Of a DNA stretch of 64,000 bases, positions 51,320 to 61,145 are shown one piece after another. A program made the translations under genes and the position numbers. The DNA is from Plasmodium brasilianum (lineage: Eukaryota; Apicomplexa; Aconoidasida; Haemosporida; Plasmodiidae): positions 1,605,501 through 1,669,500 of the forward strand of contig NC_090124.1 of assembly GCF_023973825.1 (NCBI RefSeq), in the 5' to 3' direction. How positions within the stretch are numbered: the first letter of the stretch is position 1; every line of letters begins with the position of its first letter. Below the pieces are notes generated by a model. The model ran no database searches. It worked only from the letters and a program-made list of their open reading frames with translations, and was not told the origin of the DNA.

Positions 51320-52594
51320 ATGAAACTCCGTAGCAACATTAAAAAATTGTTCTTACTAAACTTATATTTCCTAAGGATGGAAAAAGCATCAAAGTACTTT
51401 GGTAAAAATAAACTGAAAAAGGTACAGATAAAATACGAAAGTGCACCAAATAATAATTCGATTAGTAGTGTGAAAAAGCTGTGCGTGCACAGAAGTTGCG
51501 ATGGGCATGACGAACAGAATGACGAACAGAATGACGAACGTAATGGCGAACATAATTACGAACGTAGTGGTGATACATGGATTAAGAAGGAAGGAGGAGA
51601 GGCGTATGTAGGGGATGGATCGGATGGATCATATGGAGCGAAATATAATCGTGCGCAAGAGGGAAAGAATAACGAGGGAAAAACTAAAACGAATGAGGCT
51701 GAAAAAGAATATGATATTAAATTCGAAACGAAACGGTCTTTGAATAATGGTAAGGGGGAAAATGATATGGGGACAAAAAGAATAGAGATTAAAAGGGAAG
51801 TAAAAGATAAAGAGGATAAGCAGAATAGTAACAAGGGAAAAGGTGTAAAGTCCAAAAATGAAGAAGAGGATAATGATGAAAATAATGTAGAATTAAAAAA
51901 AAAGCATTTCTTAATAACCTATGACAAAATAAAAGAAATGAGAAAATATATAACTGCTCCTGTAGATAAGTATGGATGTCATATGTTAAGCGAAAGGACA
52001 AAGGATTTAAAAGTGTTTCGCTTCCAAACATTAATATCATGTTTATTATCATCAAGAACAAAAGACGAGATAACAGCTATGGTAATGAAAAAATTAAAAG
52101 AATATGGATTAACTGTTGAAAATATATTAAACACACCAGAAGAACAATTAAAAAAATTAATTTATGGCATAGGGTTTTATAATGTTAAAGCAAAACAAAT
52201 TCTTCAAATTTGTCGTATTTTAACAGATAAATATAATTCAGATATTCCTCATACTTATGAAGAATTAATAAAATTGCCAGGTATAGGTGAAAAAATAGCC
52301 CAACTTATTTTGCAAACCGCTTTGAATAAACATGAAGAAGGTATAGCTGTTGATATACATGTTCACAGAATAGCTAACCGCTTAAATTGGGTCTACACAA
52401 AAAATGAATTAAATACACAAATAAAATTAAAATCATTTGTACAGAAAGAATTATGGTCAGAATTAAATACTCTGCTCGTGGGTTTTGGTCAGGTAATATG
52501 CAAAGGAAAAAAGCCACTTTGCGAAAAATGCACACTTACCAATTATTGCCAGTATTACAGGGAAAACCTTGTTAAGAAGAAGCCCCAGCCATAG
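51320..52594 (+). CDS. NTH1: Endonuclease III homologue (NTH1), DNA glycosylase/AP lyase
   Basis: Bifunctional base-excision repair enzyme that removes oxidised pyrimidines and cleaves at AP sites. Single exon, 424 residues from the ATG at 51320 (MKLRSNIKKLFLL). The first ~200 residues are a hydrophobic/basic leader (possible organelle targeting) and a charged low-complexity region with a DEQN repeat. The catalytic core starts near RKYITAPVDKYGCHML. It contains FQTLISCLLSSRTKDE (the usual Q.LLS.QT.D helix, with Arg for Gln), then the helix-hairpin-helix LPGIGEKIAQLIL with the catalytic Lys. Next is VDIHVHRIANRL with the catalytic Asp. At the end is a complete iron-sulfur loop, C-x6-C-x2-C-x5-C (CKGKKPLCEKCTLTNYC). 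All catalytic and cluster residues are present. P. falciparum has its homologue in the same neighbourhood as I recall. Confidence 0.95.
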   Translation: MKLRSNIKKLFLLNLYFLRMEKASKYFGKNKLKKVQIKYESAPNNNSISSVKKLCVHRSCDGHDEQNDEQNDERNGEHNYERSGDTWIKKEGGEAYVGDGSDGSYGAKYNRAQEGKNNEGKTKTNEAEKEYDIKFETKRSLNNGKGENDMGTKRIEIKREVKDKEDKQNSNKGKGVKSKNEEEDNDENNVELKKKHFLITYDKIKEMRKYITAPVDKYGCHMLSERTKDLKVFRFQTLISCLLSSRTKDEITAMVMKKLKEYGLTVENILNTPEEQLKKLIYGIGFYNVKAKQILQICRILTDKYNSDIPHTYEELIKLPGIGEKIAQLILQTALNKHEEGIAVDIHVHRIANRLNWVYTKNELNTQIKLKSFVQKELWSELNTLLVGFGQVICKGKKPLCEKCTLTNYCQYYRENLVKKKPQP

Positions 52595-53684
52595 CGCACA
52601 AAGGGGAAAGGAAAATATATGAGATAACAGGATTCAGGAAAAAAAAAAAATAAAATAAAAAAAAAAAATATGACCAAGCGTCTTTTTTTATGAACCGTTC
52701 AGAAAATTAGTAAAATCAATTTTTGAAAAATACTTTTTTGTTTTTTAATCCGTGTACCTTTTCAGTAAATTTTAATTCTTGAAACATGCTTTTAAAACTC
52801 AAGTTGTAAATATTGATTATCACAGATGTTCTCTGTTCATTCTGTTTATTTTACTAATACTATTTGACGTTTAATGTTCAATGTTAACGTTAATGTTCAA
52901 TGTTAACGTTAATGTTAATGTTAATGTTAACGTTTAATTTAATTTTTTAATTTTTTTTGTTTTTGAAATAAAAAGATTTTGCTCAAATCTTAAGGGAGAC
53001 TTGAAAATTGTTTCAAATTTTTATTATGCCCTGTGCCGATTAGCACATTTTTTATGGTGTTTTCAATAACGCTTTAACTTTAGACAATAATAAAAAAAAA
53101 AAAGAAAAGAAAAGAAAGACATACACGAAACATCTTAATAATTCAACTTTAAGCTTTTTCAGTGTTAATTAAAAATAAATCAATATATATAGATATATAT
53201 ACATATATATTTAATCAAGAACAAAAAAAATATGGAGGTACGATTTAATAAATATGTGCATGCACACGTGGATGAATAGTTGTATATACATATATATTAT
53301 ATATAAACATTTGCATCACTTTTGAAGATACAAATTTCACAAATCTAGTTCGCTGCTCTTTTAAAACAAAAGGGGTAAAAGGAAAAAATTATGAAAAGCG
53401 CGAAAAATATGTACCTACTTCATTGTTTTCAATTACTCAAATCACAAAAAAAAAAAAAAAAAAAATTTAGCGAAAATAATATATTTAGGCTAAACATGTT
53501 ACAAAAGCGATACAGAACGTGGATTGATTTTTAAAAAAACGGGGAATATATGAAAGGGGAATATCTAAACATGTTCTATTGTATGTGGATATACATGTAT
53601 ATATATGAACATATATTCACGCACGTGCACATTAATAGATATATATATTATATATGCATATACGTATTGTATAAGTTTCCCTTC
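52595..53684. other. Intergenic AT-rich region
   Basis: Contains A-runs (52640-52670, 53446-53465), a short TTAATGTTAACG repeat (52875-52935) and TATA-rich sequence. No exon or RNA gene is recognised here. Confidence 0.65.
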
Positions 53685-53780
53685 GAGTGTGTGCAAATGG
53701 CCTGGTAAAACATGATCAAAAATTTACTGCTTTGCGAGGGACAAGGCTCGCCATCCTGGCAGGATCCACACCTTTAAATT
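53685..53780. ncRNA. Candidate structured non-coding RNA (GC-rich island)
   Basis: A block of about 95 bp that is far richer in G+C than anything around it lies between two A-rich stretches. It can form two perfect hairpins in a row: GCGAG (53734-53738) with CTCGC (53747-53751), and ATCCT (53753-53757) with AGGAT (53761-53765). An outer GTGTG/CACAC pairing could close the whole. No frame through it looks coding. In such AT-rich genomes, GC-rich intergenic islands are often tRNA, snRNA or snoRNA genes. It is not a tRNA, and I could not match it to a spliceosomal, SRP or RNase P/MRP RNA. Strand cannot be decided. Confidence 0.35.
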
Positions 53781-53792
53781 GCTACAGAAAGG

Positions 53793-53823
<31 letters not shown>

Positions 53824-54010
53824 AAACAGTGGAAAAGAAGCAATACAAAAGGAAGCAATAAAAATGGGAAGAGCATAAAAATATATAATTAGACAATATA
53901 GTGAAAAAAAAGTAATATTTAAAAAAAAAAAAAAAAAATAATGCACTAAAAAAAAGGAACCAACGCATGGAGCAAAAAAATGGCGGAGATGCCTGTTTCC
54001 AGTTTGTGGC

Positions 54011-55627
54011 CTACTTGAACTTTTTGATTTGTTCATACATCTCAAAGGAAATGAAAAGGTCGTTACTCCATAGACAGTATAAGGAGTTCAAATGATTCTT
54101 TTGCAGAATGTATATTAACTCATCCCCTTCCTCCTTATTAATATTATAAAGGTATTCTTTTCTTTCATTAAGTATTTTTCTAAATTTTTTATTATTTAAA
54201 TAATCGATGGGTTTATATTCATTTCTAAAATATAAGCCTAATTGTATAAGGCGTATATTATTCTGCTTCATTTTTTCAATGAAACAGGTAAATATAGTAA
54301 TGCTTTGGGATTTATTTAATTTGTTCGAGTACAACAGTTTGCTGATAATAATATCTTTTAAATTGTTTAACTTTCCTACAAAACAGAGGAGTTCATCTCC
54401 TTTCAATTCAACATCTAATACTAGTCTCTCTAAATTGTTAAAGGTATTTGAAAGAATCAAATTTCTATTTTTAAAAATTTTTATATGTTCTATATTGTAT
54501 AAATACTTTTGTAATGATTCTTCTGTTAATAGGCTGTTTTCCATATAGTCTTTATCTTCTTTATATTTACAATAATAATAATAGTAATACTTTTCTAAAA
54601 AGAGATCATTAAGATGAATATCACAATTTGTAAAATCATTCGGTAATGAGTTATACAAGTCTTTATTTTCATTCGTATGGTATTCCTTATAAGAACAAAA
54701 AACCTTTTCTTTTTTATCTCTTTTTCCTTTTGCACTATTATTATAATTTCGGGCTTTTGTGTCTTCATCATATTCCTTCTGTTCACATTCATCGCCATCC
54801 GTTCGTATATGTACCCTATCACTGCACTTATCAGGGACCCTATTGTTGCTTTTGCACGATTCGTGCTTACACTTTTCTCGGTCATCCCTTTCTCGGTCAT
54901 CCCTTTCTCGGTCATCCCTTTCTCGGTCATCCCTTTCTTGGTCATCCCTTTCTCGGTCATCCCTTTCTTGGTCATCCCTTTCTCGGTCATCCCTTTCTCG
55001 GACATCCTTTTCTCGACCGCATTTTACTTGCTCACCTCTCTCACTTTTGCCATCTTGCAATATTTGAAGGTTTAGTATGTTCGAAACGATCGGGTGGACC
55101 CCCTCATATATATAATTCGTATTTTTTTTTCGAAAATATAAGCGGAGATCTTTAAGATTCTTAAAATGTTTTATTATCATATTAATGGTAACTTCTACTC
55201 TTTTATTTCCATTAACTGATAGGGACAAAGAGACAGTATTATAAAAAAGCTTGTTATATTTTTTAAAAAAGGAAAAATTAAACAAATCTACATCAAGAAA
55301 TCGAAAGTCTAAACTTGTCCAAGCATATTTAGTATTAAAAGATTTATAAAATGATTTATTTAATAATTTATTATTCCATCTCTCAGAAAACGTTAAAAAG
55401 GGTAATATATTACATACTATATCACAATTTTTAAAAATATTTTCCTTTTTTATTATACTCTGTACAGGTAATAAATATTCATTTTTTTTCCTTTTACTAA
55501 AACATGCGTTACTATAATTGTGGGCCATAACTATACTGTTATTTGTTGGAGCTATTACTTCTGTCTGATTGTTTGCTGTGTACTCTACATCCAAATGATG
55601 TTTTTTACATTTTTCCGTTTTGCACAT
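54011..55627 (-). CDS. F-box/leucine-rich-repeat-like protein
   Basis: About 538 residues from the ATG at 55625-55627 (MCKTEKCKKHH). The open frame extends 180 bp further upstream, but that part is TA/TATG microsatellite. Around residues 60-125 there is an F-box-like segment: CDIVCNILPFLTFSERW, then LLNKSFYKSF and AWTSLDF. It resembles the F-box leucine/tryptophan pattern that binds SKP1. Irregular leucine-rich units follow (VSLSLSVNG, FKNLKDLRLYF, NLQILQDG, then FNNLERLVLDV and KLNNLKDIIIS). They are split by a highly charged RERDD/QERDD repeat and an acidic stretch. The C-terminus ends WSNDLFISFEMYEQI. The architecture suggests a substrate receptor of an SCF ubiquitin ligase; this is inference from weak similarity. 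The stop (TGA) is at 54011-54019 with no sign of introns. Confidence 0.6.
   Translation of the reverse strand: MCKTEKCKKHHLDVEYTANNQTEVIAPTNNSIVMAHNYSNACFSKRKKNEYLLPVQSIIKKENIFKNCDIVCNILPFLTFSERWNNKLLNKSFYKSFNTKYAWTSLDFRFLDVDLFNFSFFKKYNKLFYNTVSLSLSVNGNKRVEVTINMIIKHFKNLKDLRLYFRKKNTNYIYEGVHPIVSNILNLQILQDGKSERGEQVKCGREKDVRERDDRERDDQERDDRERDDQERDDRERDDRERDDRERDDREKCKHESCKSNNRVPDKCSDRVHIRTDGDECEQKEYDEDTKARNYNNSAKGKRDKKEKVFCSYKEYHTNENKDLYNSLPNDFTNCDIHLNDLFLEKYYYYYYCKYKEDKDYMENSLLTEESLQKYLYNIEHIKIFKNRNLILSNTFNNLERLVLDVELKGDELLCFVGKLNNLKDIIISKLLYSNKLNKSQSITIFTCFIEKMKQNNIRLIQLGLYFRNEYKPIDYLNNKKFRKILNERKEYLYNINKEEGDELIYILQKNHLNSLYCLWSNDLFISFEMYEQIKKFK
54875..55018 (-). repeat. 15-nt coding repeat (RERDD/QERDD)
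   Basis: Nine or so copies of a 15-nt unit (plus strand CGGTCATCCCTTTCT) encode Arg/Gln-Glu-Arg-Asp-Asp. The repeat sits between leucine-rich units of the F-box/LRR-like protein. Confidence 0.94.
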
Positions 55628-55684
55628 GTTGTCTTTGTAAATCGTTTTAAAAAATGAAATATACATATGCATATAAATATATAA

Positions 55685-55733
<49 letters not shown>

Positions 55734-57366
55734 ATATAAACACGATGGCAAATACGTTCACATATGTACATGCAGATTTGTACGTTCCACCTACTATTTT
55801 TAAAGGTCAAATAAAAGTTAAATGCGAAAAGGAAAAAAAAAAAAAAAGGTAGCTACTTGTTTTTTTTTTTTTTTTATCTTATTCTACAATTGAGTATATG
55901 ACTTGCTGTGCGATTTATCGTATCATATAAAATTAAAAAAAAAAAAAAAAAAATCAACACATCCGTACAGTTAAATGTCTTTAAGGATGGTATATTTTTT
56001 GCACTGCGTACTTCATAGGGGGTTGGAGGAAGGAGATAAATAATAAACTTCCTTTTATAAAATGTGTAAAAACGTTTATTCAAAATAACATACAAGCAAT
56101 ATAGTAAAAATTTGCATTCAAATTTTATGTCAAAATGAACAAGAAGAACTGTATACCATTTGAAAATAAAATACAAACAATATGTATAAATATATATATA
56201 TATATATATATACATACTCGTATAACATGTATACGTGCATACTTTCATACGTACATACTTACTCACGTACATACTTACTCACGTATATACTTACTCACGT
56301 ATATACTTACTCACGTACATACTTACATACGTACATACTCTCATACGTACATTCATATACATGTTTATCATCCCTTGTCTGCAGTTTATAAACATGCAAA
56401 ACGCGAATTAATAGGAGCGGCAAGAAAAAAAAAAAAAAAAAAATTATCGAAAAAGTTATGTACATGCACAGGTAGGCAATGTGTAATGATGTGAAAAATA
56501 AATCTTTTTTTATTTTATTTTTTTTTTAAATAATTTCACAAAAATGTAAATTCGTTTTTTAAATGCTTCTACGTTTATTTAAATTTCCAATTTTATAACT
56601 GCACCTATCGTCCTGTGTGTGATAAATTACGCGCTATGATATCTATGCATATATATGCATACATATGCATATTCATGACTACGCATGCCTACACATTCCT
56701 ACATATGCCAACATATGCATATACATACCTATATATGCATATTCATACCTACATAATTGAACATGCTTGTACACATGCATACACATGAATATACATAAAT
56801 ACATATACGTATACGTACTTACCCACGCGCGTACACATATCCGTGCAACTCAAAAAATTTTCGGAAAACAATTTTAGAAATGGGAAGAAAATAACATGAC
56901 TTCTCATGGAAAAACAAATATAGATGAATCAACATGAACATGTACAGACAGGCAAAACATTTATTCCTTTCTGACGAGCAAAATAAAGGAAAAATATAAA
57001 AAATAGAAACAAATGAAAAATAAAAATTAAAAAAACAAAAAAATGAAAACAAAAAAACAAAACAAAAAAATGAAAACAAAAAAACAAAACAGAAAAAAAC
57101 GGAAAAAATAAAAGGATAAAAAGATAAAAAATGGCCAAAATCCCATTCCGCGAATGAGAAAAATACAACAGAATAAAAAAACGAATGAATTGCTTAATGA
57201 AGTAATTTTTTTCCTGTCCAAGCATTATTTAATTATTAACTGTTAATAAAAAAAATAGAAAAAAAAAAAAAAAAAAAAAAAAAATATATAGGCATTGTAT
57301 AACCGTACGTGGGCGCGTTTCACGTAAAAAGAAAACAGTTCTAAAAAATTGTAAAAGGGAAAAAGG
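55628..57366. promoter_or_regulatory. Divergent intergenic region with microsatellites
   Basis: Between two divergent genes. Holds a TA array (55690-55738), A/T runs (55831-55847, 55859-55876, 55936-55953), a 20-nt repeat of ACGTACATACTTACTC type (about 56225-56350), TATG/CATA-rich DNA (56640-56820) and AAAACAAAAAAATGAAAA repeats (57015-57100). An A-run at 57259-57284 precedes the next ATG. No exon is recognised. Confidence 0.6.
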
Positions 57367-59262
57367 ATGAAAAAAAAGAGTGAAACACAGACACCCTTAG
57401 TTAATAACTCTTATGCAGGAGAGAAAAAAAGAAACAACCTGTCTTCACTTCCTACGCTATCTTCGATAGATGCCCAACCATCGATACCTCCACTTCCTCC
57501 TCTGAACGAATGTAAAAAAAACTACATTTTCTGCAAAACAAATAATTTTAATAACTTGGGGGGAATGCTTATTGAAAAAAATTTATTTGTCTTAAATTTT
57601 GTTTTAAGCATAAAATATAACGAAGAAAAAAAAAAAGAAAGAGGAGGCGGAGTAAGAATTGGAGGTGGGGAAAATGTTAAATGCGATGAATCCACTCAAA
57701 GTGATAATTTAAAAATGTATTACCTTTCTCAAAATGAAAAGGTTTTCATCGATGAAATAAGTACATGTGTATATGAACAGGGAGCAGAAAACGACGAACA
57801 ACGAGGAGATGATAAAGGAGAAAATTTCTTTGAAAAAAATATGAACATTTTGATAAAAAATAATTTTTTCTTTTTTATTAAAAATTACATTCATAACATT
57901 TTGAGTAATGTAGACATATGCACTCAAGAGAAACCAAATGAAACATTTTTTGAATTTTTTAGCATTTTTAAAAATAAAAAAAAAAAAATTTACATGGAAA
58001 ATTCTGACGATATGTTAAGCGATTTGTACTGTGATGTGTCCCATGCATCTGACGATAGTGATTACAACTACTTTTATGAGAAAACCAATCAAATGAATGA
58101 TTACGACTATGATTATGAGGAGGGGGAGGAGGAAGAGTGTCAAGTGGGGGAAGAGGAGCAGGAGGAAGATGAAAACGAAAAGAACAACGCGGAGGAAGAG
58201 TGCCAAGTGGAGGACGAATCAGAGCAGAGGGAAAACCCCTTACCAAACGGAAGGGGGAACATATACCTCGTTGCAAACCTAAGCAAGAATCTGGATTTGA
58301 TATACTGTGAAAAAAGAAACTCCTTATTATCAATAGATAATGAGAAAAGAAAAAAACAAAAAAAAGATAAAAAATTTGAAAAATACTTATGTCGATGTTG
58401 CAAAACAAAAAAAAATAAAATAAAAAATATTTATAATATTCATAATATTCATAACATTCATAATAATTATAATAATTATAATAATTATTTTTTAAAAAGA
58501 TTTAATGTATGCTTACTACAAATTTTCATATCCAATTTAACAAAAAAGGAATTCCTCTTTTGGGCAAAAATAAAAGATACCATACAGCACTTTTTAGGAA
58601 GTATACAATCAGCTGTATTTCATAAAGGTATTTCTAATTATGTGGAAATTCCTTACATTGAAATTATGGATGAAATCAATAAATATACTGCCGAAGAGGC
58701 GCATTTAAAATTTATAAAAAAAAAAAAAAAATTATTAATTTTAAAAAAAGAACAAAAGAGTATAAAATGCTTATTTGAAAAAACAATAAATTCTGTAAGA
58801 ATTTCGGTGAAGTATAACTTAATATTTGCTGATAATAAATTCAATTATTTATTTAAAGATGTCATGAAAAAATATAGAAGAGTTATCAAAAATAATATTT
58901 TTAATAATTATCACGCGCGGAAGGCAGCAGATGAGGGGATAGAAGTAGAGACAGCGGCGGGAGCAGCACCGGGGAAAGAAAAACATGACGGAGCGTGCAT
59001 TATGAATTATGCAAACTCCATACACAATAACTTAAATCCCAATATTGTCAAAAATTATACGAAAAAACATTACGATTTTTCACTTCTTGTTCATAATATT
59101 CATTTAGAATTGTACGGATATGTGTACATTAGAAATTACTTATTCTTTTTATTAATAATGATTGAAGTGTACATTTTCATCCACTTCAATGACATCAGCT
59201 ACACATATTCTAATAACACAGACATATTCTTGGACCAAATTTTAAAAAATCTTTTTACCTAA
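57367..59262 (+). CDS. Conserved Plasmodium protein, unknown function
   Basis: Single open frame of 631 residues with a clear ATG (MKKKSETQTPLVNN) and TAA at 59260-59262. I do not recognise a family. The N-terminus is Ser/Pro-rich (LSSIDAQPSIPPLPP). An acidic tract (EEGEEEECQVGEEEQ, about residues 250-290) is followed by LYLVANLSKNLDL-like sequence. A Cys pair (CRCCKTKK) precedes a short NIHN repeat. A better-ordered C-terminal half (VCLLQIFISNLTKKEF, FLGSIQSAVFHKGISNYVEI, ISVKYNLIFADNKF) ends in a hydrophobic stretch (YLFFLLIMIEVYIFIHF) that could be one membrane helix or a buried beta-rich segment. The alternation of conserved and charged blocks is typical of real Plasmodium genes. No neighbour gives a functional hint. 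Confidence 0.7.
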   Translation: MKKKSETQTPLVNNSYAGEKKRNNLSSLPTLSSIDAQPSIPPLPPLNECKKNYIFCKTNNFNNLGGMLIEKNLFVLNFVLSIKYNEEKKKERGGGVRIGGGENVKCDESTQSDNLKMYYLSQNEKVFIDEISTCVYEQGAENDEQRGDDKGENFFEKNMNILIKNNFFFFIKNYIHNILSNVDICTQEKPNETFFEFFSIFKNKKKKIYMENSDDMLSDLYCDVSHASDDSDYNYFYEKTNQMNDYDYDYEEGEEEECQVGEEEQEEDENEKNNAEEECQVEDESEQRENPLPNGRGNIYLVANLSKNLDLIYCEKRNSLLSIDNEKRKKQKKDKKFEKYLCRCCKTKKNKIKNIYNIHNIHNIHNNYNNYNNYFLKRFNVCLLQIFISNLTKKEFLFWAKIKDTIQHFLGSIQSAVFHKGISNYVEIPYIEIMDEINKYTAEEAHLKFIKKKKKLLILKKEQKSIKCLFEKTINSVRISVKYNLIFADNKFNYLFKDVMKKYRRVIKNNIFNNYHARKAADEGIEVETAAGAAPGKEKHDGACIMNYANSIHNNLNPNIVKNYTKKHYDFSLLVHNIHLELYGYVYIRNYLFFLLIMIEVYIFIHFNDISYTYSNNTDIFLDQILKNLFT

Positions 59263-59275
59263 TGAGTACATACGT

Positions 59276-59307
<32 letters not shown>

Positions 59308-59330
59308 TTATGTTGTATCTTTTGTTATCA

Positions 59331-60607
59331 ATGTTTTCCATTACTCCATACTGCTCTGCGCAATTGGGGCATTTTGGAACAACTAAAGGTAAGCGTATAT
59401 ATATGTAATATATATGTACAGTACACATGTACACATGAACTGGCATATATATATATGTGGGAGTGCATTTTCAAATTTAGTTGCTTCTAATCAGAATAAT
59501 AAAGCAATATATTTTTCTTTTCTACTCATTGTTATAGTTCATTCTGTTTCTTTTGTGCTGTTTATTTATTTTCATTTTTCAAACATTACACATATATACA
59601 CATGTACATGCGTACGTCCAAAAGAACGTACATAAATACAGATATACATACAGATATACATACATATATACTTACATAAACACATATATACGACCATACC
59701 TATGTACCCATGCATACTTAGCGAGTGTATGCTTTCGGGAGTTAATACCATGAAGCGTTAACGCATTATTAACGCATGTATTTTGTTCTCAAATTTTTAT
59801 AATTATTACACATATGATGAACGTTCAATTAATTTGTTCTTGTAATAAATACATAAACAGTGCAAACTGTTATTTGCAAAATTCGGTGTCAATAAAAATG
59901 TGCAATTATTGCTTTACCACACTCAATATTAGGGGATAGGGGGGGGTTTCATTTCACCTTAAATGAAAACGACGGATACAGTATTCAAATACATAAACAT
60001 ATTTAAATACGCATATATACATACATACATACATACATACGTACATACATACATACGTACATACATACATACGTACATACATACATACGTAAATACATAC
60101 ATACATATGTACATACATACGTACATACATATATATAATATATATATACATACGTACATAAATATATATATACATATGAGACTAAAAAAGCATGTCACTT
60201 TTTTTTGCTTCAGAAGTTTTTTACCTTACTATGTTAATGTAAAAAAATAGTTGACACGGCGGACTATGTACACAAGCATACTCATATTTGCATATATTTA
60301 TACATATATATATATATATATATATATAATACATATATTTATTTATAAGTACATTTGGAAATATACTTGGGGGTTGTTGACTGCATTAAAATTAAAAAAA
60401 ATAAAAATCCTAGTACGAAAAAATATCAACCGAACGACAAATGATGCAATCAGCACTACTTGAACAGGTATTTTTTATTTTTTTTTTCCTCATTTTCTAT
60501 CGTTTGCTTGTTTCACATTCGGCTAAACAAATTTATTTATTTTCGTGCCACAGAACGACCTTATATTCCGTAAGAGTTCAGTATGTGAGCAATGCATAGT
60601 AAAATGA
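59331..60607 (+). CDS. Possible small spliced gene, unknown product (uncertain)
   Basis: Several exon-like pieces occur on the plus strand. An ATG at 59331 reads MFSITPYCSAQLGHFGTTK to a strong GTAAGC donor at 59389. A phase-compatible exon may begin at 59481 after AAATTTAG and reads ASNQNNKAIYFSFLL. Further on, ERQMMQSALLEQ ends at 60467 before GTATTT and joins in phase 0 to NDLIFRKSSVCEQCIVK at 60554-60607 (TGA) after a good CCACAG acceptor. I cannot link the two halves with confidence. The first exon also reads on the minus strand as a CPNC-containing peptide with its own CTTTAG acceptor, so the strand is not certain. Two different small genes are also possible. Confidence 0.3.
60005..60180. 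repeat. TACA/TACG microsatellite
   Basis: Tetranucleotide CATA/CGTA units repeat for about 150 bp, with TA-rich interruptions at the 3' side. The even spacing gives long frames on both strands that are not genes. Confidence 0.9.
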
Positions 60608-61064
60608 ATTGGAGTTTTAGGGCTTTTAAAAATATGTAAAAATAAACGTAATTATTAAACGTATATATCTTTATCTATTACTATACATATATATATATAT
60701 ATATATATTTATTCATTTATTTATATGTGCTTACCGTATTATGCATTTATATATATGTATACGTATATATTTTTTTTATCCATAATTTTTATCCCTATTT
60801 GTTGACCTTTTTTTTCCTTTCTTCAATTGATATATATGTAAGAATACATTTAGATATTCATATCACTTCATGTGTTTTAAAATTTGTTTTTCCTTTTTTT
60901 TTTTTTTTTTTTTACATAACATTTTTGAATCATTACATTTAGAATATAAAAATTAAAAAATTGAACAAACAAAAAAAGAAGATTTCCTTTTATCTGAAGT
61001 AACAATATTTGGAATTAATTTTGATATATAGAAGGATACTATTACGAATTGATTTTTCTTAAAA

Positions 61065-61099
61065 ATGGTAAGACTTAAAAAGGAAAGATTAACGTTATG

Positions 61100-61145
<46 letters not shown>

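Noticed and set aside
53685..53780. tRNA gene in the GC-rich island
   Set aside because: No cloverleaf, no GTTCGANTC-type T-loop and no plausible anticodon arm; the hairpins are adjacent rather than cruciform.
54646..55155. Plus-strand frames with GHPFL or SVIPF repeats, up to 169 aa
   Set aside because: Shadow of the RERDD-coding repeat on the minus strand; no conserved sequence outside the repeat.
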